64,000 nucleotides of DNA. It comes from DASUPK01 sp963800285. Lineage in GTDB: Bacteria; Actinomycetota; Thermoleophilia; Solirubrobacterales; 70-9. Below are positions 49,114-57,822 of this stretch, in pieces (positions within the stretch are counted from its first letter, which is position 1; each line of letters starts with the position of its first letter). Location of the stretch: the NCBI GenBank assembly GCA_963800285.1, contig CAWDAL010000013.1, positions 271,446 through 335,445 on the forward strand, read 5' to 3'. Both the position numbers and the translations under genes were made by a program. Under the pieces are notes generated by a model. The model was given only the letters and a program-made list of their open reading frames with translations, made no database searches and was not told the DNA's origin.

Positions 49114-50127
49114 CTAAGCGCCGATGCGGTCCCGTTTGGACTCCCCACGCTCTCGGCCCAGCGTGACGAACTGGTCGAGCGGATAGCCCCAGCGCAGGCC
49201 GCGCAGGACCCCCCAGTCGGACTGCTGTCTGACCGCGTCGACCTGCTCCCGGCGAGCACGGATCTGCGCGCGGTTCGCGCGGACCCAGCCGTAGCTCTGG
49301 CGCTTCGCGCGCAGGAACTTCGGGCCGCGGAGCAGGCAGTAGCCCCACGTCATCAGCTCGGTCAGGGCGAGCAGCGGCGAGATCGCCAGGCGCGTGCGCC
49401 CGCGCAGGTCGGCGAGCAGCATCTTCCAGCGGTTGCGCTCGAGCAGGAAGAGCTTGTGGGGGAACATCGAGAGGTGGTAGTCGTGCGTGACCGTCGAGTC
49501 GGGCACGCACCAGATCTCGCGGCCGGCGATGCGCAGCAGCCAGGAGAGCTCGACGTCCTCGAAGTAGAGGAACCCGCTCTCGTCCCAGCCGCCAAGTCGC
49601 TCGAGCAGGGCCCTGCGGATGACGAAGGCCGCGCCGTGCAGCCCGGTCACCTGGAACGCCTCGTCCCCGGCGACGCCCCGCGGCTTCCCCAGCCAGCGGT
49701 TGAAGCCGAGCCCGGTCTTGTTGAGGTTCTGCCCAGCGGCCATGATCCGCCCCGGGTCGGAGTCGAGCACGATCAGCGGGCAGGCGACGCCGGCAGCAGG
49801 ATTCGCCTCCAGGAGTGCGACCAGCGGATCGAGCCAGCCGGCGCCGACCACGACGTCCATGTTGAGCACGGCGATGTGGTCGCCCTCGGCCTCCGCGAGC
49901 GCGAGGTTGACCGCCCCCGCGTAGCCACGATTCGTGGCGGAGCGCAGCAGCCGGACGGCGTCGTGCTCGTCCGCCAGCCCCTCTGCGATCGCGGCGCTCT
50001 CGTCGGAAGAGGCGTTGTCCACCACCAGCACCTCGAGCCGCCGCCCGCCGGAGTGCTCGAGCACGGCGCGAACGCACGCCTCCAGGGAGTCGGCGCCGTT
50101 GTAGTTGACGACTACGACCGAGACCAG
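49114..50127 (-). CDS. Glycosyltransferase family 2
   Basis: The GT-A core begins LVSVVVVNYNGADSLEACVRAV, followed by VLVVDNASSD, NRGYAGAVNLAL, the DxD-like VLNMDVVV, and FLYFEDVELSWLLRIAG. A C-terminal region of about 100 residues (DLRGRTRLAISPLLALTELM..) looks membrane-associated. It resembles rhamnosyltransferase-like family 2 enzymes. No ATG/GTG/TTG precedes the fold; the frame overlaps the upstream gene by 16 bp, and a CTG at 50127 is the best-placed codon. Start coordinates are therefore provisional. Confidence 0.82.
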   Translation of the reverse strand: MVSVVVVNYNGADSLEACVRAVLEHSGGRRLEVLVVDNASSDESAAIAEGLADEHDAVRLLRSATNRGYAGAVNLALAEAEGDHIAVLNMDVVVGAGWLDPLVALLEANPAAGVACPLIVLDSDPGRIMAAGQNLNKTGLGFNRWLGKPRGVAGDEAFQVTGLHGAAFVIRRALLERLGGWDESGFLYFEDVELSWLLRIAGREIWCVPDSTVTHDYHLSMFPHKLFLLERNRWKMLLADLRGRTRLAISPLLALTELMTWGYCLLRGPKFLRAKRQSYGWVRANRAQIRARREQVDAVRQQSDWGVLRGLRWGYPLDQFVTLGRERGESKRDRIGA

Positions 50128-51320
50128 TGGGAGGAGCCCTCTTCGGCGAGACGGCTGATCCGACCGCTGAAGATCGAGATGAAGAGCGCGGCCGAGAGCA
50201 TCTGCAGGCCAAGGACCAGGAAGCTGGTGGACAGCACCAGCGCCCGGGTGTCGGTGAAGACGTTGTTGCCGGCCCACTGGACCGTGAGCTGGACCAGCTT
50301 GGCGAACGAGCCCAGCATCAGGACGAGCCCGAGGCTCGCGACGCCGAGCCGGAAGCGGACAGAGATCACGCGCAGCAGCCACCACGGCGGCTCCTTGCCG
50401 GCCTCGACTCCGTAGAGGGCTGCGGCGACGCCGAAGATCACCAGCTGGAAGGAGGCCAGCACGCCGAGCGTCACGACGATGAAGCTGTTGATGTCGAGGC
50501 CGAGGAAGAAGGTCTTCACCGGCCCGGCGATGGCGAGTGCGATCGCCCCGGTGATCGTCACTCCCAGCAGGGCGAGGCCCGGCACGATGAAGGTGAGCGT
50601 CGGGTTGTAGATCAGCAGCAGGACGATCACCCGGCCGAGGATCCGCAGCCCGTCCTTCCAGGGGCTGAGCTTCTTCTCGCCGACCCGCGGCAGGTAGGAG
50701 ATGGGGATCTCCGCCTCGCGCAGGCCGCGGGCCTTCGCCTTGATGCCGATCTCGGTCTCGATGTCGAAGCCGCGCGCCTCGGTGCCGAGCCGGACCGCCT
50801 CCGAGCGCCGGATCGCGTAGAGGCCGGTGAGCTGGTCGGCTCCCTCGAGGCCGTGGCTGATCGCGAGCAGCTTGTTGAAGAGCCAGTTCCCGAAGCGGTT
50901 GACCACCGGCATCGACTCGGGCTCTGACTCGCGGATGCCGCGGACGAGGTCGTTCTCGTCGAGCAGGTCGACCATCTCCTTGATCGCCGGCACCGGGTAG
51001 GTCGCGTCGGCGTCCATGATCACGACGTTGTCGCCCTGCGCCTCGGCGATCCCCGTGCGGATCGCGACCCCCTTGCCGCGGTTGTCCTTGTGCTGGATGA
51101 GTCGGACCGGATAGCGCTCCGCGACCTCGGCGGTGTCGTCGGTCGAGCCGTCGTCGATCACCAGCACCTCGTAGGAGCTGTCCAGGTACTCGCCGAGCTC
51201 CGTGAGGACGTGCGGGAGCGCCGCGCCCTCGTTGTACGCGGGAAGCAAGACGGTCGTGCGGATGACGTCGGCGCCGGCGGCGCCCTCGTCCCCGGCCTTC
51301 TTCGAAGCGGTAACCGCCAT
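50112..51320 (-). CDS. Polyprenyl-phosphate glycosyltransferase (DPM1/GtrB-like family 2)
   Basis: The 402-residue protein joins a soluble GT-A domain (VLLPAYNEGAALPHVLTEL; LVIDDGSTDDTAEVA; NRGKGVAIRTGIAEA; DADATYP as the DxD) to a C-terminal part with about four membrane segments. It probably loads a sugar onto polyprenyl phosphate for use by membrane GT-C enzymes such as the neighbour at 46660. ATG 51320 is chosen; the open frame extends further but only as antisense-like sequence. No strong ribosome binding site is seen. Confidence 0.9.
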   Translation of the reverse strand: MAVTASKKAGDEGAAGADVIRTTVLLPAYNEGAALPHVLTELGEYLDSSYEVLVIDDGSTDDTAEVAERYPVRLIQHKDNRGKGVAIRTGIAEAQGDNVVIMDADATYPVPAIKEMVDLLDENDLVRGIRESEPESMPVVNRFGNWLFNKLLAISHGLEGADQLTGLYAIRRSEAVRLGTEARGFDIETEIGIKAKARGLREAEIPISYLPRVGEKKLSPWKDGLRILGRVIVLLLIYNPTLTFIVPGLALLGVTITGAIALAIAGPVKTFFLGLDINSFIVVTLGVLASFQLVIFGVAAALYGVEAGKEPPWWLLRVISVRFRLGVASLGLVLMLGSFAKLVQLTVQWAGNNVFTDTRALVLSTSFLVLGLQMLSAALFISIFSGRISRLAEEGSSHWSRS

Positions 51321-51438
51321 GGGGATCGGAAGGATAGGAGCGTTCGGTCCAGATGGCGGGCGGCTCAGCCCGACTCCTCGCCGGCTGTCCTCAGCCTCCG
51401 CGATGGGGCCGATCCCAGTGGGGCTACTCTGCGCCGGA

Positions 51439-52272
51439 ATGTCCCGCCACGGCGACATCACGGTCGTGATCCCCTGCTTCAACCACGGGAGCTTCCTGCT
51501 CGAGTCGGTAGAGCGGGCCCTGGAGCAGAACGGTGGGCCGCCGCGGGTGATCGTCGTCGACGACGGCTCGACCGATGCTGAGACGGAGCGCGCGCTCGAC
51601 GTGCTGCCCGACGGCGTCCGGCTGATCCGCCAGGGGAACGCCGGCGTGGCCGCCGCGCGAAACGCCGGCTTCGAGAACTCGGACTCCGAGCTGCTGCTGA
51701 TGGTCGACGCGGACGACCGGCTCACCCTCGATGCCCTCGACACGCTTCGGCCGCCACTCGAGGCCAATCCGGGCGTCGGCTACTGCTACGGGCTGATGAA
51801 GCTGATCGGCGCCTGGTCCGGCGTCCTCCGCTTCCCGGACTTCGACCCCTACATCCTGTTGCACCGCTCCATCGCCGGCGCCCAGCTCGGTCTCGTGCGG
51901 CGCCGCTGCTGGGAGGACGCGGGCGGCTTCGACCCGGCGATCGACGGCTACGAGGACTGGGACTTCTGCCTGAGCGCGCTGGAGAAGGGCTGGCGCGGCC
52001 TGCAGATCGACCAGGTCACCCACGAGTACCGCAAGCACGAGCGCTCGGGCGAGGAGGGCCATCGCCGCCAGTACCGCCACATCTACCGCCAGCTCCGGGC
52101 CAAGCACGCCGACCTGTTCGCCCGCCGCCCGGAGTTCGCCCGCGAGACGCCCCTCGGGCCGCTCCACCGGCTCGTCTACCGGACCTACTTCGCCTGGCGC
52201 CCCGTCCCGGCCAAGCTCGAGAAGGCGCTCTACCGCAGCGTCGTCTTCCGGAGGCGGACCGCCGCCGACTGA
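51439..52272 (+). CDS. Glycosyltransferase family 2
   Basis: The 277-residue enzyme reads ITVVIPCFNHGSFLLESVERAL, VIVVDDGSTD, GVAAARNAGFENSDSELLLMVDADD (DxD) and FDPAIDGYEDWDFCLSALEKGW. It has no membrane segment and ends with a short helical tail (PVPAKLEKALYRSVVF). It is the only plus-strand gene between minus-strand operons here, divergent from the DPM1-like gene. Confidence 0.9.
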   Translation: MSRHGDITVVIPCFNHGSFLLESVERALEQNGGPPRVIVVDDGSTDAETERALDVLPDGVRLIRQGNAGVAAARNAGFENSDSELLLMVDADDRLTLDALDTLRPPLEANPGVGYCYGLMKLIGAWSGVLRFPDFDPYILLHRSIAGAQLGLVRRRCWEDAGGFDPAIDGYEDWDFCLSALEKGWRGLQIDQVTHEYRKHERSGEEGHRRQYRHIYRQLRAKHADLFARRPEFARETPLGPLHRLVYRTYFAWRPVPAKLEKALYRSVVFRRRTAAD

Positions 52273-52330
52273 CCGTCACAGATGACGGCTCCGTCTCGTC
52301 CCCTGTGTGAGAGCGACGAAAGGAGCCGTC

Positions 52331-52636
52331 ATGGAGATCGATGCGAAGGCACGCGAGCGCGCCGAGATCATCGAGGAGTACTCGAAGTGGGGCGTGGGCG
52401 CCGGGATCCTGGTGGTGGCGCTGGCCCCGCTCGCGATCCCGATCCTCGTCCTGACCGGCGTCGCCCTGCTTCCGCTGCTGGTGCCGGCGATTCCGCTGGC
52501 GCTGATCGCGGGCCTGGTCTATCTCCCGGTCAGGATCGTCCGTGGCATCCGAGGCCGGCGCCGGCCGCTACGACGCGGGGGCACGGCAGAGGAAGAGGTG
52601 CTCGTCGGGGTCGAGCTCGGACCGGCTCACCACTGA
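52331..52636 (+). CDS. Small membrane protein (101 residues)
   Basis: From ATG 52331, which has a strong aaaggag site, the protein has a short charged N-terminus (MEIDAKARERAEIIEEYSKW), two closely spaced membrane segments (GILVVALAPLAIPILVLTGV and LLVPAIPLALIAGLVYL) and a basic then acidic tail. No family is recognised. The last 69 bp overlap the end of the methyltransferase on the other strand. Confidence 0.72.
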   Translation: MEIDAKARERAEIIEEYSKWGVGAGILVVALAPLAIPILVLTGVALLPLLVPAIPLALIAGLVYLPVRIVRGIRGRRRPLRRGGTAEEEVLVGVELGPAHH

Positions 52637-53392
52637 CTCGTCGAACAGATCGGCCGGCGTACGGTCGGAGACCTCGAAGCCGGCCTCGCGGAGGCGATCG
52701 GCGAGGTCGGCGCCGTAGATCCGGACGTGGTCCTGCTGGCCGAAGGCGACCATGCGATCAATGGGCGCGGTGATCCGTGGGTCCTCGTAGGTGGAGACCT
52801 CCGCGCGATAGGGCGTCAGGACGAGGGCCAGGCCGCCCGGTGCCAGCACCCGGCGCAGCTCGGACATCGCCGCCAGGTCGTCGGGTACGTGCTCGAGCAC
52901 GTGGCTGCAGAGGATCAGGTCGAAGGAGCCGTCCGGCAGGTCCATTTTGGTGATGTCGAGCTGCAGGTCCGCGGGCGCGTAGAGGTCGGCGGTGGTGCGC
53001 TCGATCTCGGGAAGCCGGGCGAACACCGGGTCGAAGAGCGGCTCGGGGGCGAAGTGGAGGAGCCGGCGCCCGGGCAGCTCACCGCGGGCGAGAAGCAGCG
53101 CGGTGGCGCGGTGGCGCGGATGGGAGCGGCAGCGCGGGCAGATGCCGCCGAAGCCCGCGACCCGGCGCCGCGACATCCGCTTGAAGCGCCCGCCGCAGCA
53201 GGGGCACTCGCGGCCCTCGCCGCGGAGCAGCCTGGCGCTCAGACGGCCGTTGAGATCGGCGGCGGCGTAGAGCGCGCGGGCGAGCCGGTGGTGGCGGAGG
53301 ACCCACTCGATCGCCTCGGCCAGGGCGACCGCCATCCGCAAGCGCATCGTCGGCCCCTCGAACACCGGGCCGGCGTCGCGAGGCTCAGCCAC
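52568..53392 (-). CDS. SAM-dependent methyltransferase with N-terminal zinc ribbon
   Basis: The 274-residue protein has an N-terminal helical region and a four-Cys zinc ribbon (ECPCCGGRFK and GGICPRCRSHPRHR). A Methyltransf_11 domain follows (LLHFAPEP, LQLDITKMDLPDGSFDLILCSHVLEHV, RRVLAPGGLALVLTPY). It is similar to enzymes of sugar or O-antigen methylation. Its start overlaps the upstream glycosyltransferase stop by eight bases. Confidence 0.88.
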   Translation of the reverse strand: MAEPRDAGPVFEGPTMRLRMAVALAEAIEWVLRHHRLARALYAAADLNGRLSARLLRGEGRECPCCGGRFKRMSRRRVAGFGGICPRCRSHPRHRATALLLARGELPGRRLLHFAPEPLFDPVFARLPEIERTTADLYAPADLQLDITKMDLPDGSFDLILCSHVLEHVPDDLAAMSELRRVLAPGGLALVLTPYRAEVSTYEDPRITAPIDRMVAFGQQDHVRIYGADLADRLREAGFEVSDRTPADLFDESVVSRSELDPDEHLFLCRAPAS

Positions 53393-54206
53393 GCGCGCCG
53401 ATCCTCCGCAGCAGCTTCACGACGCCGCGGGGCTCCGGGTGCGGCCAGGACGAGATCCGCGGCAGGATCGCGCGCCGGGCCCCCTCGTAGCCGCGCATGA
53501 TCCCGCGCTGCAGCGGGTTCCGGGCCCAGCGCAGGCGGATCTCCATCGCCTCGTTGAGCTGCACCCAGACGTCCGTGGTCGTCTTGCTCGTCGGGTGGTA
53601 GCGGAAGTTGAGGACCGGCTCCTCGATTCGCTCGACGCGGACTCCACGCAGCAGGCGCAGGTAGAAGTCGTAGTCGGCCGCGTCGACGTAGGACTCGTTC
53701 AGGGACGGCGCCTGGGACAGCAGCTCGCGCCGCCAGATGATCGTCGGGGTGGTGACGAACTGGCCGAAGTACAGGTAGCGGCGCCATCCGAACTTCGGCG
53801 GCACCAGGGTGCGGAAGATCTCGCCGTGCTCGTCGACGTAGTTGACGCCGCCGAAGATCGCGCCCAGGCCCGGATCGCGCTCGAAGCGCTCGAGCGCCCG
53901 GTCCACCGCCTCGGGGATGTAGGCGTCGTCGGCGTTGACCCAGGCGAGCAGGTCGCCCCGCGCCATCCGCAGCCCCTTGTTGACCGCCTCGGTCTGGCCG
54001 CTGTCGGGCTCGGAGATCCAGGTCAGGTGCGGGTCCTCGCGCCCCTCGAGCAGCTCGACCGTGCCGTCGCCGGAGTTGCCGTCGACGACGATGTGCTCGT
54101 GCGGCGTCCGCAGAGCCGCCACGCTATCGAGCGTGTACGGCAGGTAGCGGGCCATGTCGTAGGTGGGGGTGATTACGGAGAGCACGGGCGGGCGCAGGTT
54201 AGCCAC
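53385..54206 (-). CDS. Glycosyltransferase family 2 (WcaA-like)
   Basis: The 273-residue enzyme reads VLSVITPTYDMARYLPYTLDSV, IVVDGNSGDGTVELL, DSGQTEAVNKGLRMARGDLLAWVNADD (DxD as NADD) and YVDAADYDFYLRLL. It is the common soluble GT2 of polysaccharide clusters. It lies upstream of the zinc-ribbon methyltransferase in a two-gene minus-strand unit. Confidence 0.92.
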   Translation of the reverse strand: MANLRPPVLSVITPTYDMARYLPYTLDSVAALRTPHEHIVVDGNSGDGTVELLEGREDPHLTWISEPDSGQTEAVNKGLRMARGDLLAWVNADDAYIPEAVDRALERFERDPGLGAIFGGVNYVDEHGEIFRTLVPPKFGWRRYLYFGQFVTTPTIIWRRELLSQAPSLNESYVDAADYDFYLRLLRGVRVERIEEPVLNFRYHPTSKTTTDVWVQLNEAMEIRLRWARNPLQRGIMRGYEGARRAILPRISSWPHPEPRGVVKLLRRIGARG

Positions 54207-54232
54207 CAGCCAGATGGCATCATTCCCGCCCC

Positions 54233-54784
54233 ATGGAGGTGCTGCCGACCCGACTCGAGGGCCCGATCCTGTTGCAACCGAAGGTCTTTCGCGACGACCG
54301 CGGGTTCTTCCACGAGACCTATCGCCGGAACATCTTCGACGAGCTGGGCATCGACGACGAGTTCGTCCAGGACAACCATTCGCGATCGGGTCGCGGCGTC
54401 GTGCGGGGGATGCACTTCCAACCGGGGATGGCCAAGCACATCCGCTGCCCCCGTGGCGAGATCGTCGACGTCCTGGTGGACATCCGCAGGGGCTCGCCCA
54501 CGTTCGGCGAGTGGGAGGCGTTCACCCTCAACGACGAGAACCTTCAGCAGCTCTACTGCCCCGACGGCTTCGCCCATGGCTTCTGCGTCACCAGCGAGAT
54601 CGCCGACGTGATCTACATGTGCTCGGCCTACTACGACCCGGAGGCCGAGAGCGGGATCTCCTACAGGGACCCGGAGATCGGCATCGAGTGGCCGGACATC
54701 GAGCTGACTCCATCGGAGAGGGACGCTGCCGCCCCGCTCCTCAAGGATGTTGAGAGTCAGCTCCCCTTCGTCTACGAGAAATAG
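54233..54784 (+). CDS. rfbC: dTDP-4-dehydrorhamnose 3,5-epimerase
   Basis: RfbC/RmlC isomerises dTDP-4-keto-6-deoxyglucose in dTDP-rhamnose synthesis. The cupin protein (183 residues) shows PKVFRDDRGFFHETYRRN, FVQDNHSRSGRGVVRGMHFQPG with the catalytic His in MHFQ, CPRGEIVDVLVDIRRGSPTFG and LYCPDGFAHGFCV. The companion rmlA, rmlB and rmlD genes are not in the window. The final 44 bp overlap the convergent glycosyltransferase gene. Confidence 0.93.
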   Translation: MEVLPTRLEGPILLQPKVFRDDRGFFHETYRRNIFDELGIDDEFVQDNHSRSGRGVVRGMHFQPGMAKHIRCPRGEIVDVLVDIRRGSPTFGEWEAFTLNDENLQQLYCPDGFAHGFCVTSEIADVIYMCSAYYDPEAESGISYRDPEIGIEWPDIELTPSERDAAAPLLKDVESQLPFVYEK

Positions 54785-55595
54785 ATGCCCCCTCCGAGTC
54801 GCCGCGGGATCGCAACCCCGGCTTGAGGCGAACGGCGTGCCCCTTGGACTCCGGATCGGTGCCCGGCCGCATGTAGTCGCCGCGGCTCATGTAGCGCTCG
54901 AGGACCACGTAGAGGACGATGAAGAGGTAGCGGCTGCCCATCTCGCGCAGGTCGAGTTTGGAGGTGCCCTCGCTCCGCCCGTGCCATGAGATCGGGACCA
55001 CCCCGTAGCTGTGTCCCCGCACGATCGCCTTCAGCGGCATCTCAACCGTCAGGTTGAACTGGTTCGCCAGCAGAGGCTGGACCGTCTCGATCACCTCGCG
55101 CCGGTAGGCCTTGAAGGCGTTGGTCGTGTCGTCGTAGCCGTGCCGGAACAACCCCCGGATCCCCCAGTTGAAGAGCCGGTTGAGGATCAGCTTGAAGCGC
55201 GGGTAGTCGCTCACCCGGCCGCGGCCGCCGATGAAGCGCGAGCCGAACGCGCAGTCGAAGCCGTCCTCGAGGACCCGGTGGTAGCGGACCAGGTCGGCCG
55301 GGTCATCGGAGCCGTCGGCCATCATGATCGCGACGGCGTCGCCCGTGTAGAGATCGAGGCCGGCGCGCACCGTGAGCCCGAAGCCGCGGCTGTAGTGCGA
55401 GCGATGGCACCGGATCCGGTCATTCGACTCGGCGAGCTGGTTCACCACCGCGCTGCTGCCGTCGACGCTGGCGTCGTCGATCACCAGGATCTCGTGGTCG
55501 ATCCCGGCCCCGGAGAGGACCTCGGTCGTGCTCCGCACGCAGGCGGCGATCGAGCCGGCCTCGTTCCGGGCGGGGATCACGACGGAGAGCTTCAT
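54741..55595 (-). CDS. Glycosyltransferase family 2 (DPM1-like, soluble)
   Basis: The 284-residue protein reads LSVVIPARNEAGSIAACVRST, ILVIDDASVDGSSAVV, SRGFGLTVRAGLDLYTGDAVAIMMADGSDDP (DGSDD as metal site) and FNWGIRGLFRHGYDDTTNAFKAYRREV. It is like DPM1/Agl-type polyprenyl-phosphate transferases but without a membrane tail. The last 15 residues (SISRRRRGADSQHP) are antisense to rfbC. Its ATG overlaps the upstream epimerase stop (ATGA). Confidence 0.9.
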   Translation of the reverse strand: MKLSVVIPARNEAGSIAACVRSTTEVLSGAGIDHEILVIDDASVDGSSAVVNQLAESNDRIRCHRSHYSRGFGLTVRAGLDLYTGDAVAIMMADGSDDPADLVRYHRVLEDGFDCAFGSRFIGGRGRVSDYPRFKLILNRLFNWGIRGLFRHGYDDTTNAFKAYRREVIETVQPLLANQFNLTVEMPLKAIVRGHSYGVVPISWHGRSEGTSKLDLREMGSRYLFIVLYVVLERYMSRGDYMRPGTDPESKGHAVRLKPGLRSRGDSEGASISRRRRGADSQHP

Positions 55596-56665
55596 ACCGG
55601 CGCGCTCGCCCAGCGCTCGGCGTTGACGTCGTGGATCTGCTGGAGGATCGACTCGATCCCCTGGGTGAGCTTCCAATCCGGGTAATCCTTCTGGAACTCC
55701 CCGAGGTCGCTGATCCACCAGCGGTGGTCGCCGATCCGGGCCTCGTCGCCGAGCTCCCAGTCGAGCTCGCGGCCGGCGATCCGCTCGCACGCCTCGATCG
55801 CCTCGAGCATCGAGCAGTTCGAGTCGCGGCCGCCGCCCATGTTGTAGACCGCGGCCGCCCGCGGGGATCGGTGGAATTCCAGAAACGCCTCGACCAGGTC
55901 CGAGCCCGCGATGTTGTCCCTCACCTGCTTGCCCTCGTAGCCGTAGACCGTATAGCGGGTGCCGGTGACCACGCACTTCATCAGGTAGGCGAGGAAGCCG
56001 TGAAGGCGCGCCCCGGCGTGGGAGGGGCCCGTGATGCAGCCGCAGCGGAGGCAGACCGTGGGCATGTCGAAGTAGCGCCCGTACTCCTGGACGAGCAGGT
56101 CGGCCGCGGCCTTGGACACTCCGAACAGGGAGTGGGTGGAGCGGTCGATCGACATCGTCGTGTCGATTCCGCGGTAGTAGGGGTGGTCCTCGGGCAGCTC
56201 CAGGCGGGTCTTCCGATCGGTGAGCGGGAGGGAGTTGGGGGTGTCGCCGTAAACCTTGTTCGTCGACATGAAGACGAAGGTCGCCTCCGGCTTCACCTCG
56301 CGTGTCGCCTCCAGGAGGTTCAGCGTGCCGGTCGCGTTGACGCCGAAGTCGGTGTGCGGCTCGCGCGCCGCCCAATCGTGCGAGGGCTGCGCGGCGGCGT
56401 GGATCACCAGCTCGAGGCCGGAGGCGTTCTCGTGGAAGGCCTTCATCACCGCGTCACGATCCCGGATGTCCGCGTCGATCCCCTTGAACTCCGGATGGGC
56501 CCGGACGAGCTCGTCGGTCACGTGCGCGGTCGACGCCTCGGGCCCGAAGAAGCGCGCCCGCATGTCGTTCTCGAGCCCGATCACGTCCCAGCCGCTCTCC
56601 ACGAGGCGCCGGACCGAGTCCGATCCGACCAGGCCGCCGGAGCCGGTGACGATCGCCAGCGCCAC
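55592..56665 (-). CDS. CDP-paratose 2-epimerase-like NAD-dependent sugar enzyme (FxxxK variant)
   Basis: The 357-residue protein is an extended SDR close to CDP-paratose 2-epimerases. It has VTGSGGLVGSDSVRRL, AAAQPSHDWAAREP, FVFMSTNKVYGD and LRCGCITGPSHAG. The usual catalytic YxxxK is FGVSK (in THSLFGVSKAAAD), with Phe in place of Tyr, which I recall as typical of this sub-branch but which raises the question of mechanism. It starts with GTG directly after the stop of the next epimerase gene. Confidence 0.88.
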   Translation of the reverse strand: MALAIVTGSGGLVGSDSVRRLVESGWDVIGLENDMRARFFGPEASTAHVTDELVRAHPEFKGIDADIRDRDAVMKAFHENASGLELVIHAAAQPSHDWAAREPHTDFGVNATGTLNLLEATREVKPEATFVFMSTNKVYGDTPNSLPLTDRKTRLELPEDHPYYRGIDTTMSIDRSTHSLFGVSKAAADLLVQEYGRYFDMPTVCLRCGCITGPSHAGARLHGFLAYLMKCVVTGTRYTVYGYEGKQVRDNIAGSDLVEAFLEFHRSPRAAAVYNMGGGRDSNCSMLEAIEACERIAGRELDWELGDEARIGDHRWWISDLGEFQKDYPDWKLTQGIESILQQIHDVNAERWASAPV

Positions 56666-57751
56666 TCAGCTCACCCTCGCCGCCGGGTCGAGTCCGAGAG
56701 CCTGCGCGAGGCTGGACTCATTCTCGGTGGTCCAGCGATGGATGTCGGTCAGCACCCGTCGCGGATCCCGGCGCGGGCGCCAGCCGGTTCGCCCGAAGAG
56801 CCGCGCGCAGTCGGCGAGGAAGACAGGGACGTCACCCTGACGCGTCTCCGGCACGCTGTCGATGCGGACCTCGTTGCCGGTCAGCTCGCGGCAGATCCCG
56901 GTCGTCTCGACGAGCGAGAGGCTGTGCTCGCGGCCGCCGCCGACGTTGCCGACGAAGCCGGCCCAGCCGTCCGGATCGGTCAGCTGCTCGTCGATCAGGT
57001 CCGTGAGGTCGTCGACGTGCAGGAGGTCCCGGACCTGCTTGCCGGCGCCGCCGAAGCCGATGTAGCTGAGCGGCAGGCCGAAGTGGTGGTGGAAGAGCCA
57101 GAAGGCGAACACCCCCTGATCGACCTTGCCCATCTGCCAGGGCCCCGCGATCACGCCGCAACGGTTCACGACCGCCCGCAGGCCGAACCCGTCCGCGTAC
57201 TCGGCGATGAGGAGCTCGGCGGCGAGCTTGGTGGCGCCGTAGAGGGTTCGGGCGCCCTCCAGCGGAAAGTCCTCGGAGATCCCGTCCGGCGAGGCCCCCG
57301 GCAGCTCCTGGCCGTCGGAGAGCTCGAACCGCGTCGGGCGCTCCTCGAGGCGGAGCTCGCGCTGGGCCTGGACCGGATAGACGCGGCTGGTCGAGAGGAA
57401 GACGAGCTGGGCGTCGTCGCGGCGCGTGAGCTCCAGGCAGTTGTAGGCGCCGGTCAGGTTGGTGTGGACGGTGTACGCGGTCTCGCCGTCGCTGCCGGCC
57501 AGGGCCGAGGGCTCTGCGGAGCACTCGATCAGGGCGTCGACCGGCTCGATCCCCATCAGGCCCTCCGGTTCGCGCACATCCCCCTTCACGAAGCGGATTC
57601 CGGCGCCCTCGAGGCGCGGCACGTTGAGCTCCGATCCACGCCTGTGCAGGTTGTCGTAGGCGACGACCTCCCAGTCGGGATGGCGGGCCCGCAGCGAGAC
57701 GCCGAGGCTGGCGCCAACGAAGCCCGCGCCGCCTGTGATCAGGACGCGCAT
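56666..57751 (-). CDS. NAD-dependent sugar epimerase/dehydratase
   Basis: This 361-residue extended SDR has the cofactor motif ITGGAGFVGASLGVSLRARH, FLSTSRVYPV, the intact catalytic YxxxK in TLYGATKLAAE, and GGAGKQVRDLLHVDDLTDLI. It too resembles CDP-paratose 2-epimerases, although clearly different from its neighbour at 55592. It is the first gene of the minus-strand trio of two epimerases and a glycosyltransferase, divergent from gmd. Confidence 0.9.
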   Translation of the reverse strand: MRVLITGGAGFVGASLGVSLRARHPDWEVVAYDNLHRRGSELNVPRLEGAGIRFVKGDVREPEGLMGIEPVDALIECSAEPSALAGSDGETAYTVHTNLTGAYNCLELTRRDDAQLVFLSTSRVYPVQAQRELRLEERPTRFELSDGQELPGASPDGISEDFPLEGARTLYGATKLAAELLIAEYADGFGLRAVVNRCGVIAGPWQMGKVDQGVFAFWLFHHHFGLPLSYIGFGGAGKQVRDLLHVDDLTDLIDEQLTDPDGWAGFVGNVGGGREHSLSLVETTGICRELTGNEVRIDSVPETRQGDVPVFLADCARLFGRTGWRPRRDPRRVLTDIHRWTTENESSLAQALGLDPAARVS

Positions 57752-57822
57752 CTTGCGCGCGAGGTTAACTCCTGGCTACGGCTGGTTCTGGCCCGTCTTC
57801 TGCGACCATTCCGCGCCGAGCC

